Part shown: positions 47,283-59,813 of the stretch, piece after piece
Position numbering within the stretch: the stretch's first letter is position 1
Layout: each line of letters starts with the position of its first letter
NCBI GenBank assembly: GCA_017656425.1
Contig: JACDNV010000008.1
Location: 1-64,000, forward strand
From: Candidatus Neomarinimicrobiota bacterium
GTDB lineage: Bacteria > Fidelibacterota > UBA2242 > B5-G15
Direction of reading: 5' to 3'
Length of the DNA stretch: 64,000 nucleotides
The notes under the pieces: generated by a model
The model's input: only the letters and a program-made list of their open reading frames with translations
The model's database searches: none
Told to the model about the DNA's origin: nothing
Program-made: the position numbers and the translations under genes

Positions 47283-48110
47283 GATTGTCTTCCTCCTTTC
47301 TATTGCATAACGCCGAGAATTTGGGGCGTAGCATAATCACGTTCTTATAATTCACTTGTTGTGCTCCTCTTAATTATTAGAGCTGGTACAGCACAAGCCG
47401 CACATGCCTCTCAGTGGCAATTTCTATTCTTGCTTTCTCCGGCTCGAGAGTATCGGCGTTACCATAATGCCTAAACACAATCCTGCAAGCATGTTTCCAA
47501 TGAGTGCTATAGTAGATTCTACTAGAATAAAGAAACTGTAAGGTATAAGAAAAAGTTAAAAACATTATTAAAATATGCGTTAATCATTTCTCATTAGCCA
47601 GCGCACTAGGTTTATTGTTTGCCATAAATCTGATGAATAATTCCATTTTCCATACTTAACAATTTTACTATGAATATTGGATGAATCAAAGACAAAAGAA
47701 ACATTATATCTTACTTCAATTTCTCAAGACGCGTATCAATATTATATAAAAAAGATTAAGACAATAAAATAAAATTAAAAGCTAAACTAATTATTAACCC
47801 ATGCTATGCAAACTTAACCAACTTAACTTATTCATAACAAGCAATATTAAATCGTCATTTCATCAACTGTAATAATCTCTGCATATTTTAAGTAAGGGCA
47901 TTTACCATTCTGAATATGTTTTAAAGCAAACTACGAAGTATATATACAAGTAATAATGAAAGCAGAATATCAATGGATTCTAATTGCGTTGTTCTATAAC
48001 GTTAAATGGCTACATAAAAATCCCTTATAGTGTGACTAGATCAAAAAAATTGCACTATTTTTACTTTTACAAAATACCTTCGATGTATCTCGACTATAAA
48101 CCAATTATTT
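47283..48110. other. Long non-coding stretch at the island border
   Basis: About 830 bases with no supportable gene. A 62-codon minus-strand frame at 47377-47565 has no recognisable relatives. The stretch is AT-rich from about 47600 and lacks tRNA, hairpin-T-run or obvious repeats. It marks the change from compact core genome to sparse, decayed accessory sequence and may include eroded genes beyond recognition. Confidence 0.5.
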
Positions 48111-48599
48111 TTGTTTAATAAGCTTAGTTTCTTCACAAGTTTTTTAATATCCGGTGTCTCTATCCAGTCTTCTGGAAAAGTTCATCCGTATGGTGGTACG
48201 GTAGAATTGATTGAATTAAGGATAATGAGTAATGAGAGCATGGCCCGTGGACAGACTATACACTGTAAGATTTTTGGAAAAGGAATCAAAGATAAGGAGA
48301 AAAAACATGGCCTATCCCGATTAGGGATCCTACGGACACATTACCCCAATGCTAATGCCGATGTAGAATCCTCTCACAGATTAATCGAAGACGAATTCTA
48401 CTGCATAGAATCATTCAGCTCAGTAAAAGATTTCCTTGTTAAAGCTTCATCCTACCAATTCTATTTCAATTTCCTGAGAAAAAACTCATATAAAAAATTC
48501 AAGACCCCGCTTGATATCCTGAAAGATTATAAAATATCCCCAAGTATCGCATTTATGCCTCCTCTCCCGAATAGGGATTCTACGAATAATAGTCGATAA
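48111..48599 (+). pseudogene. Fragment of a DDE integrase-core transposase
   Basis: From about 48335 the translation reads NANADVESSHRLIEDEFY, the region around the third catalytic residue (Glu) of the rve integrase core, followed by FLVKASSYQFYFNFLRKN and KTPLDILKDYKISPSIAFMP, the usual C-terminal end of such transposases. The first two catalytic Asp and the DNA-binding domain are absent, and the first 70 residues of this frame look unrelated. It is a remnant, not a working enzyme. Confidence 0.7.
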
Positions 48600-48700
48600 A
48601 TTACTCGGCAAAAATCCATTAACCATTTACCTTAACCTTAAATTCGGTTTGTACCACCATGTACCTGAACATCTCGCAAGTACAAAACAAAATACCTGAA

Positions 48701-49105
48701 ATGAAAATAGCTGTTGATCTTGACGGTACTATTGTTGAGCATAAATATCATTAAATAGAAGAGGGGAATTTTTTTACTTTTGAAACTTTAAAACAACTAT
48801 AAAAAAGGGATCATCAAATTATTTTATGGACTTTTAGTTATAGAAAAGAACTGGAGGAGTTCGTGAAATATTGTAGAAAGAAATGGTTTGAATTTTACGC
48901 AGTAAATAAAAGTTATCCTGAAGAATAATTTGATTCTGAGACGTGTAGCAGGGAAATTTATGCTAATATTTTTATTGATGACAAAAATTTGGGTGACTTT
49001 CCCGGTTGGAGCGAAGTTTGGAAAATGTTGCATCCTGAAATTTATAGCAATAATGTTGACTTGAAAAAGGGAAAAAAGAAAAATAATTTTGTAAAAAAAT
49101 TTTGA
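48701..49105 (+). pseudogene. HAD-family phosphatase with three in-frame TAA stops
   Basis: Reading straight through from ATG 48701 gives IAVDLDGTIVEHKY, HQIILWTFSYRKELEEFVKY, FEFYAVNKSYPEE and ANIFIDDKNLGDFPGW, a complete small HAD hydrolase of the type widespread in Bacteroides (VDFDGTIVEH... ILWT... FYAVN... FIDDRNLG). The catalytic DxD and later acidic residues are present. TAA codons interrupt it at 48752, 48800 and 48926, and the frame ends at TGA 49103. All three can arise by one base change from Lys or Gln codons. It is a decayed gene with no indels. Confidence 0.85.
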
Positions 49106-49224
49106 GAAAAATGATATTGTATTTAAATTAAATTATAATGAAAAGCGTTTTGAGAAACCTATATTTTTTATTTTGATGCCATTATTCTTTAATTGTCGTG
49201 ATAGATGAAAAATGATGTGAATTT

Positions 49225-49655
49225 ATGGTTAACGAAAGTAAAGACAATTACATTTACCGCACTGTTTTTCATTTCGGCGACTGGCTTTACTCAAAAGTGA
49301 ACGGGATAAACCCTGATTTCTCAAGCCCGGGTTATAAAAAGATTATTATCGCACCATACGTAAATGACACTCTGAAATATGTAAATGCTTTATATAATAG
49401 CATATATGCATATATGGTAAAATAGTTTCAAACTGGAAATTTGAACAAAACCGGTTTATACTTAATGTTGAAAAACCCTTTAATACAACGGCAAACATAA
49501 TTTTGCCATGTAATAGTTTTGAAAACATTGAGATTATAAAGGGAGAAAAAATCAACAAAGACAATATCTCAATAAAGTCAAACCGTGCCTGCATTAATAC
49601 TGGATCGGGAAAATATACATTTACAATATCTGTTGAAAAATTAATTCAAAATTAA
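49225..49655 (+). pseudogene. C-terminal remnant of GH78 alpha-L-rhamnosidase, frameshifted
   Basis: The first frame reads FHFGDWLYSKVNGINPDFSS and KKIIIAPYVNDTLKYVNALY, typical of the C-terminal end of GH78 rhamnosidases, then hits a stop at 49423. The next frame continues with SNWKFEQNRFILNVEKPFNT, TANIILP and ends at TAA 49653. The break is caused by an exact tandem copy of CATATATG at 49401-49408 and 49409-49416. Removing one copy restores SIYGKIVSNW, the family consensus. The catalytic domain is missing entirely, so the gene was truncated at its 5' end as well. Confidence 0.82.
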
Positions 49656-49661
49656 AAGTAC

Positions 49662-51698
49662 ATGAAAATTAAATCACTGATAATAATCATACTTATTGTT
49701 AATAGCTGCTTGAATTTATTTGCGCAGGAAAAAAGTCTGGTAAATACTTATCATAGCAAATATGCCCGTGTATTTCCGGTAGAAATGGATGATGTTGAGT
49801 TAAAAGGAGGATTTTGGGGGCATTGGTTTGATATCTGCAGAGATTCCATGATTACCCATATGTGGAAAATTTACAGTGATCCTGAAATGGCACATGCTTA
49901 TCAAAATTTCAGAATTGCAGCCGGCCTTGATACCGGACATTTTAAAGGACCTCCGTTTAATGACGGCGATTTCTATAAAATGTTAGAAGCTATGGCTTCA
50001 GTTTATGCAAAAACCAAAGACAGTTATTTAGACAGTTTAATGGATACTATTATTTCGATTATAGGGCTGGTTCAACGTGAAGATGGTTATATTCATACCC
50101 CAGCATTGATTGAGCAAATTAATCATCCCGATAAAAAGCCCGAATTTAAAAACAGAATTAATTTTGAAACATATAATCTGGGGCATTTGATTACTGCAGC
50201 CATTGTACATTATCGCGCTACCGGAAAAACTACCATGCTTCAAATTGCAGAAAAGGCTGCTATGTTTTTATATAATTTTTATAAAAATTATCCAGTCGAC
50301 TTTGCAAAAAGTACCATATGTCCGTCACATTACATGGGTATAACCGAATTATACCGTACTACCGGCAATCCTGTATATCTCGAATTAGCAAAAGGTTTAA
50401 TTGAAATCAGAAATCTTGTGGGTGATGAGGGTACTGATCAAAACCAGGATAGAATCCCGTTTAAAAAACAAAGAAAAGCTGTAGGACATGCAGTTAGAGC
50501 AAATTATCTATATGCCGGAGTTGCCGACATATATGCCGAAACAGGCGATGATTCATTATTTATTGCCTTAAACAGCATCTGGAATGATATTGACAAACAT
50601 AAATTATACATAACAGGCGGTTGCGGTGCATTATATGATGGGGTTTCGCCCGACGGAACTACCTACAATCCATCTGAAATTCAACAAGTGCACCAGGCTT
50701 ACGGCAGAGAATATCAATTACCCAATATCACCGCACATAATGAAACATGCGCCAATATTGGTTATGTACTATGGAACTGGAGAATGTTTCTTATAACAGG
50801 AAATGCCCGCTACATCGATAAACTTGAACTGGCAATTTACAATAGCGTTCTTTCAGGTGTCAGTCTGAACGGTAAAAGATATTTTTATACCAATCCTTTG
50901 TGTGTTGTCAATAATCTGCCTTTTACACTTCGATGGTCAAAAGTAAGAGAAGAATTTATATCATTAAGTAATTGCTGTCCCCCAAACCTTCTCAGAACTA
51001 TTGCCGAAATATACAACTACATATATGCCAGAGACGATTCAAGTGTATGGATAAACCTGTATAATAACAGTGAATTATCGGTCAGACTAAACAACAATAA
51101 AGAAATAAAACTCAAACAGGTTACCGGCTTTCCATGGGATGGAAAAGTTACTGTTAAAATAACAAAAGCGTCAGGTGGAAAAATACCAATTAAAATAAGA
51201 ATACCCGGCTGGTCTGATGAAACAATTATAAAGCTTAATGGGAAAAAATATAATACAATAATAAAGACGCAACCATTTTACTATACCGTTTCAAGGGAAT
51301 GGAAAGAGGGTGATAAAATCGATATTTATTTTGATGTATCGCCTAAAATTATTGTCGCAAACCCACTGGTTGAAGAAGACGCCGGCAAGGGTGCCATCAA
51401 GGCCGGTCCAATAGTATATTGCCTTGAATCACCTGACCTGCCTGATAATGTAAATATACTTGATGTACATATCCGGGCAAAAATGAAATTTCAAACAGAA
51501 TATATAACAATTGAAAATTTTAAAATCAAAGCACTTAAGGGCAAAGTAAAAATAATACAGAATATACCCCATGATAAACTTTACGATAATATAAAGCAAC
51601 CCATAGTTAAAAATGCCACGGTTAGATTTATTCCTTATTTTGCATGGCAAAACAGAGGAAAATCGGAAATGACAGTCTGGATGCCGATTGATTATTAA
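49662..51698 (+). CDS. GH127 beta-L-arabinofuranosidase-like enzyme, exported
   Basis: The 678-residue protein has a Bacteroidota-style signal peptide ending NLFAQ (about residues 1-22) and a GH127 (DUF1680) catalytic domain. The zinc-cysteine site is visible: HNETCANIGYVLWNW (Glu361, Cys363) and SNCCPPNLLRTIAEI (Cys438-Cys439), one of which is the nucleophile in the characterised bifidobacterial enzyme. C-terminal beta domains follow (about 480-678). It removes beta-L-arabinofuranose from plant glycans. The gene is intact, directly after the rhamnosidase remnant, and is closed by a strong terminator. Confidence 0.9.
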   Translation: MKIKSLIIIILIVNSCLNLFAQEKSLVNTYHSKYARVFPVEMDDVELKGGFWGHWFDICRDSMITHMWKIYSDPEMAHAYQNFRIAAGLDTGHFKGPPFNDGDFYKMLEAMASVYAKTKDSYLDSLMDTIISIIGLVQREDGYIHTPALIEQINHPDKKPEFKNRINFETYNLGHLITAAIVHYRATGKTTMLQIAEKAAMFLYNFYKNYPVDFAKSTICPSHYMGITELYRTTGNPVYLELAKGLIEIRNLVGDEGTDQNQDRIPFKKQRKAVGHAVRANYLYAGVADIYAETGDDSLFIALNSIWNDIDKHKLYITGGCGALYDGVSPDGTTYNPSEIQQVHQAYGREYQLPNITAHNETCANIGYVLWNWRMFLITGNARYIDKLELAIYNSVLSGVSLNGKRYFYTNPLCVVNNLPFTLRWSKVREEFISLSNCCPPNLLRTIAEIYNYIYARDDSSVWINLYNNSELSVRLNNNKEIKLKQVTGFPWDGKVTVKITKASGGKIPIKIRIPGWSDETIIKLNGKKYNTIIKTQPFYYTVSREWKEGDKIDIYFDVSPKIIVANPLVEEDAGKGAIKAGPIVYCLESPDLPDNVNILDVHIRAKMKFQTEYITIENFKIKALKGKVKIIQNIPHDKLYDNIKQPIVKNATVRFIPYFAWQNRGKSEMTVWMPIDY

Positions 51699-51704
51699 AG
51701 ACAT

Positions 51705-51730
51705 TGCCCGTAAATTGCGGGCATTTTTTT
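51705..51730 (+). terminator. Intrinsic terminator after the GH127 gene
   Basis: TGCCCG pairs with CGGGCA across a 7-base loop, followed by seven T. It begins 6 bases after the GH127 stop codon. Confidence 0.88.
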
Positions 51731-51884
51731 ATCTTTCTCCAATTTATATAAAAACACGCCAAAAAGCACAGAAAAGGTAAGTAAAAAAATTATTAGAATA
51801 ATCTACTAATTCTGCGTGAAATTAATCCTTCATTCATTTTGAATTTTAGTATTTAATAACTTTTATTTTAAATGTACCTATTTG

Positions 51885-52790
51885 GCTGAGTTAGCCCTCA
51901 AAATAAGTGGACAAAATCAAAGAGAACTACACTTTTATGGACATGAAAAAGAGAACATTTACAATTGAAGAGAAGCTCAAAATAATAAAAGAGGCTTCGG
52001 AAAATGGCATAGATGTCACATTGAAAAAATACGGGATATATAAGGCTTCGTATTATTCGTGGAAACGCAAATTTGAACAAATGGGCGAAGAGGGGGTTAA
52101 AACATGATATGACACCTGCTCAATTGAAGCGTATACGAAAACTTGAGAAAGAAAACCAAATGCTTAAGCAATTACTTGCCGAGAAAGAGCTTGAATACAA
52201 ATTACAGGAGGAATTGTTAAAAAAGAGATATGCCCCGAGGAAAAGAAGGAACTTGTAAACAAGTACATTTCCCGGGGTCTAAAGAGAGATAAAGCTCTTT
52301 ATATTGCATGTATTAGCAAACATAAGTATTATTATCAACCTTTAGGAGGCAAAAAAGGTAAAAAGGCAACTGAGCAAACATTGAAACTTACAGATGGCAA
52401 TACTGAAAAGGTTGATAATAATGAAGTTATAAAAGAGATAAAAAAGATAAAAGAAGATTCAGACAAAAATTATGGGTATCGAAAAATGACCTATGAATTA
52501 TTATTGCGAGGTTACATAATAAATCATAAAAAAGTTTACTGACTAATGAAAGAGAATCAATTATTGCAAGAAAAACGTAAGAAACAAAATAGAGAATTTG
52601 TAAAATACAGAAAGGTTTTACCCACACAACCATTAGAATGTTTTGAAATGATGTTTGGGTAGAAAGAGACAAAAGGCATTGCTATATTTTAAGTGTTATT
52701 GATACTTTTACAAGAGTGGTAGTTGGATGGACATGTGGATTTAACATAAAACGAGAGCAAGTAAAAAACTATGGGAACGTATTATAATAA
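51885..52790 (+). pseudogene. Decayed IS3-family transposase (OrfA and OrfB remnants)
   Basis: OrfA is recognisable from 51940 (FTIEEKLKIIKEASENGID, YKASYYSWKRKFEQMGEEG), a helix-turn-helix domain. An extra G in the run 52092-52096 shifts its frame; after it the reading continues LKHDMTPAQLKRIRKLEKEN, the leucine-zipper part. OrfB follows in another frame (ELVNKYISRGLKRDKALYI, NYGYRKMTYELLLRGYI). A TGA comes after KKVY, then a frame change, then WVERDKRHCYILSVIDTFTR and VVGWTCGFNIKREQ, the DDE core start. The end of OrfB is missing. The left side TTAGCCCTCAAAATAAGTGGACA looks like an IS3-type terminal repeat; no right copy is seen. Confidence 0.82.
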
Positions 52791-52964
52791 ATCATTTAAT
52801 ACTATTTCAGCAATGGTATATTCTCATTATCCTGAAATACTAAACTTCTTTGATAATAGAAGCAGAATCATTTAACGCTAAGATAAAAGCTTTTAGAGCT
52901 ACTCAAAGAGGGGTTATTGATATACTATTTTTCTTATTTCGGCTTGCTAAAATTTATGCTTAAT
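52785..52964 (+). pseudogene. C-terminal fragment of an ISAon1-like transposase
   Basis: Frame 1 gives SFNTISAMVYSHYPEILNFF and DNRS, then a small deletion with frameshift, then AESFNAKIKAFRATQRGVID and ILFFLFRLAKIYA followed by TAA 52962. In intact Bacteroidota ISAon1-family transposases these are the last 60 residues, with about four to five residues between DNRS and AESFNAK, which are missing here. It is joined directly to the broken IS3 element. Confidence 0.72.
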
Positions 52965-53160
52965 CCACAACTTTATGAAGTGTTCCGTTAAAACCTTGCA
53001 AAATTTTTAAAATGGTACCTGTAAAAAAAATTCAAACAGATTTTTTAAGAGGAGGTTGGATAATATATATCCCTTTTCTCAAGTACAATCAATATAAAAT
53101 CATAGATTTTCAACTATCGACCTAAAATTTTTAACAAAAATTATCAGAAATAAATCTAGT

Positions 53161-56626
<3,466 letters not shown>

Positions 56627-56637
<11 letters not shown>

Positions 56638-57050
56638 TCCTGTCAATTGCATGGTATTTATACAATCTCTTATCATAAGAGGCACAGTAGCTCTTTCGGC
56701 AAAAGATTGTGCATAAAAACTCGACATGGCAATTGAACAAATTTCTATATTATATTTTTCCGCTTCATTCAAAAAATCATTTCTAAAAACAGGATCCAAT
56801 AACTTATTATCAAAAGTATCTCTATTCCCAAGACCACCCATATCAACTTCAACTCCATCAGCTCCAATTTCAGCTGCTAATTTAAACGATCCCGGTTTTT
56901 GTCTTTTTAAAATCATCCAGTCACATATCCCTACTTTATACTTTTTTTACTTTCAGAAAAATTATTTTTATTTATTCCTTTATATGCAGAGATAAAAGGC
57001 ATAGCAACAGTAAAAATCAATCCGCCTTTTATAATTTCACGTCGTTTCAT
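56627..57050 (-). pseudogene. Sugar phosphate isomerase/epimerase N-terminal half, frameshifted
   Basis: ATG 57050 starts MKRREIIKGGLIFTVAMPFI, a Tat-like signal, and stops at TAG after SKKSIK near 56930. The neighbouring frame continues VGICDWMILKRQKPGSFKLA, EIGADGVEVDMGGLGNRDTF and AERATVPLMIRDCINTMQLT, an AP-endonuclease-2-fold sugar isomerase. One missing base at about 56931-56935 explains the shift (KKSIK-VGICDW is the expected join). After GVKT the gene is cut and joined to the GH2 tail, so the C-terminal half is lost. It is not functional. Confidence 0.78.
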
Positions 57051-57085
57051 ATTAATTAAAATTTTGTATTAAAACCATTCTTTAA

Positions 57086-58148
57086 TTAGTCAGGCCATTT
57101 ACCATCTACAATAGGCTCCAACACAAGTTGCGAAGGATCTACCTTTACATATTTAATCCTCTCTCTTCGCCAGGCGTAAACGATATGAACCATTCCTTCA
57201 TTATCTAGAATTACGGAAGGGTAGGAATATCGACCTTTTGAATTCTCAAGAATTAAAGCAGCATACCAATGAATTCCATCGTAGGATACTGCAACGTTTA
57301 AAGGTGTACGAAGCCGCTTGCTATGATTGTATACAAGTAAAAACCTTCCGTCGGCAAGAGTTACTCCATCAATTCCTGAATTATTGTTAGGCAAGGATGT
57401 CTTATTTAGAGGGTTCCAAGAAAATCCACCATCGTAAGACCAGCTCTCAAAAATTGCTCTATTTTTACTTCTGCATAATGCCTGCAATGTATCGGGACTA
57501 TGAACCAATATTGTTGGTTGAATAACCTGAATTTCTTTGAAAGATTTTTTAATATCCTGCGTCTTTAACCAGTTTTTTCCAAAATCAAAGGTAAATTCAA
57601 AATGAATGTTCCAACCTCTGTTTTCTGTACTAGAGGGACAAATTAATTTATTATAACCTAACAAAACAGGTTTATTTTTGACTGGACCTATAAAGCCGTA
57701 AGGCAATTTAATTTGTTTACTCCATGTCAAACCATTATCGGCGGAGATACGCATATAACCTTCCCACGATGAGGGATTGGGACCAATTTTATAAAAAAGA
57801 AATAACTTCTTGTCAGGAGCATAAAACAAAACCGGATTCCAGCATGGGTATCTCAAAGTATCATTAATAATACCGTTAGCCACTTCAATAGGTATAGACC
57901 ATTGCCCATTTATCTTTCTACTAAACCATATACCAACATCTGGTTGACCCTCATGCGTACCACCAAACCAGGCTGCAACCGGACCATCAGATGTAATAGC
58001 TACTGTAGCAGCATGACATGAAGGAAAAGGAGCTTTATCAAAGATAAATTCCTCTTCCACAATACCATTTTTAAAATTTTGTTGCGAAAAAGATATTATA
58101 AATAAACTTAATAAAAAAAAACAGCAAGCAAAATTTTTTACACATCAT
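57086..58148 (-). CDS. Sialidase-fold (BNR/Asp-box) glycoside hydrolase, frame interrupted in the signal peptide
   Basis: The main frame (57086-58060 from an internal GTG) encodes a six-bladed propeller with Asp-box-like repeats ISADNGLTWS, TFDFGKNWL, SYDGGFSWN and VSYDGIHWY, as in exo-alpha-sialidase-like proteins of Bacteroidota. ATG ATG at 58143-58148 with a GGAGGAG ribosome-binding site starts MMCKKFCLLF, which ends at a stop in its own frame. The continuing frame supplies LLSLFIISFSQQN and leads into the enzyme. One T too many in the T9 run (A9 at 58113-58121) explains the shift. This may be a real mutation, a slippage switch or a base-call error. Confidence 0.75.
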
Positions 58149-58360
58149 CTCCTCCAAACTTCATTTATTGTTATAAATCGCCACCATTTATTAATTTAAT
58201 TACCTAACTTAAAATATTCTATTCATTCCGGGCAATACTATATTCTCCCGATTTCAAATTAGTCTCAGTTCTTTTTGTTCTTCTTTATAATATTCACATA
58301 AGAATAAACATATGAAAAATAATAAATCTCATCAGTAAACATATTGGATTCTGGGTATTG

Positions 58361-59761
58361 TCAATTTAAAAATTCAACTACAAGTAACCAATCTCTACCT
58401 TCAACCGGAGGTGTTATAGTTAAAGAACTTTTTCTTTCTATAATACTACTATGCGTTTTACTACCATTCTCGGGATTATACCATAGCAATCTGAGTTTTT
58501 TCCCTGGTAGAAGTTTCGCATTTATACAAAACTTCCTTCCAGTATAGATATAAAACAGGGCGTATTTCTCGTTTCGCGCAGATGCTATATATTCGTATTT
58601 CTGTCCCCTGTTTCCGCAAACAAGATTTGTATCTGGGACTAATTTGAAGTAGAGATATTTCTCCATTAGTTTTCGGAAATATTTCATTTGTCTGGCACCA
58701 TCACTATTTAAAACATCAAACCAGTATGCTCTTACACCATATGCTTTATGACTATCCCCTGGTCTATAAAATTGCATTACTGAATTATGACCATAGGTAA
58801 AACCGCATGCACCTGCCAGTACTGACCAATAAGCGTATCTACGTACATCTCTTGCTGTCCAGCGCGGTTGAGTTGTATCATGAAGACCCTGTGGAATATC
58901 TTCATATGATGGTTCGCCGTCCAGTGTTGGTTTTGCTGGTTGTTTATTATAATCCATAAAAACATACTTCCAGTTATCCTCACCAAATTGCAAACCGGAG
59001 GTATCTTGATCATACCTTTTATGGCCCGATTGGAACATGTTAAAATCAAGCCAATTTTCATTATGAAACCATAATGAAGAGGATGTTCTCCCGAAGGGAT
59101 GAAATGAAATCACTTGATTTTTGCATTTTTCGTGCAATGTGTTTCCAAGTGTATTCCAGATATTTGTTGAATCACTACCGAGTGCATCGCCACCATTAAG
59201 CCATATAATATTGTTTTTCATTCCATACCGACTTGCCAGAAAACTTGCATATCGCTCTATTTGTTTCGAATTGACCATGCCTTTTCTTACATTACTTCCC
59301 CATATAGGGACCAGTGCAAGATATAATTTGTGTTTATCAGCCAGATTAACAACGAAATCAAGATGATCCCAGAAGTCATATTCATCACTATTTTCAAATG
59401 AATTACCAGGGGTAACAAGAGGTTTTGAAATGTCCTTACCAGTAAAAGCTGAATCACCATAAAAATTTACAGGTCTCTTTAAATCGTGAATAATCATAAT
59501 TTGAATAACATTAAAGCCTTGTTTTTTTCTTATCTTGAAGTATTTTTTAATATCCTCGCGTGATAACTTTTTAAGTAGTAACCACCCAGTATCTCCGAGC
59601 CAGAAAAATGGCTTTCCGTTTTCCGTAATGAAATATCTACCGTTTCCCGAAATTCTTAAAGAAGGAGTTTCCTCTTTAATCAAACAGTCAGACAAGGGAT
59701 ACAAAATAATACAAAAAAATAGAAAAACGCTTATTATTAATCGTTCAGTTTTTACAGACAT
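58361..59761 (-). CDS. GH140-like (DUF4038) glycoside hydrolase, exported
   Basis: The 466-residue protein starts with a signal sequence (hydrophobic about 8-25) and a DUF4038 TIM barrel: FITENGKPFFWLGDTGWLLL, QGFNVIQIMIIHD, NIIWLNGGDALG (likely acid/base) and KPTLDGEPSYEDIP (likely nucleophile Glu). A C-terminal DUF5060/collagen-binding-like beta domain follows (about 390-466, ITPPVEGRDWLLVVEF). GH140 founding activity is apiosidase acting on rhamnogalacturonan II; other DUF4038 members have unknown specificity. The gene is intact and co-oriented with the sialidase-like gene. Confidence 0.85.
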   Translation of the reverse strand: MSVKTERLIISVFLFFCIILYPLSDCLIKEETPSLRISGNGRYFITENGKPFFWLGDTGWLLLKKLSREDIKKYFKIRKKQGFNVIQIMIIHDLKRPVNFYGDSAFTGKDISKPLVTPGNSFENSDEYDFWDHLDFVVNLADKHKLYLALVPIWGSNVRKGMVNSKQIERYASFLASRYGMKNNIIWLNGGDALGSDSTNIWNTLGNTLHEKCKNQVISFHPFGRTSSSLWFHNENWLDFNMFQSGHKRYDQDTSGLQFGEDNWKYVFMDYNKQPAKPTLDGEPSYEDIPQGLHDTTQPRWTARDVRRYAYWSVLAGACGFTYGHNSVMQFYRPGDSHKAYGVRAYWFDVLNSDGARQMKYFRKLMEKYLYFKLVPDTNLVCGNRGQKYEYIASARNEKYALFYIYTGRKFCINAKLLPGKKLRLLWYNPENGSKTHSSIIERKSSLTITPPVEGRDWLLVVEFLN

Positions 59762-59813
59762 CGTTTTTATCTCTATAATTTAATTACTCGATAATTATTC
59801 AATTTGGGTCTTG

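Noticed and set aside
47377-47565. A 62-codon minus-strand frame at the island border.
   Set aside because: No motif, no ribosome-binding site and no neighbour; compatible with chance in a decayed region.
48752-48928. Recoding of TAA in the HAD gene as an amino acid.
   Set aside because: Many intact genes in the window end with TAA, and no known standard recoding uses TAA in such bacteria; three point mutations are simpler.
49205-49300. A frame starting ATG 49205 that reads like a Bacteroidota signal peptide (MKNDVNLWLTKVKTI ... FISATGFTQK) and stops at once.
   Set aside because: The same bases in the neighbouring frame encode FHFGDWLYSKVNGINP of GH78, which continues for over a hundred residues, so the signal-like reading is most likely coincidence, though a relic of a fusion cannot be excluded.
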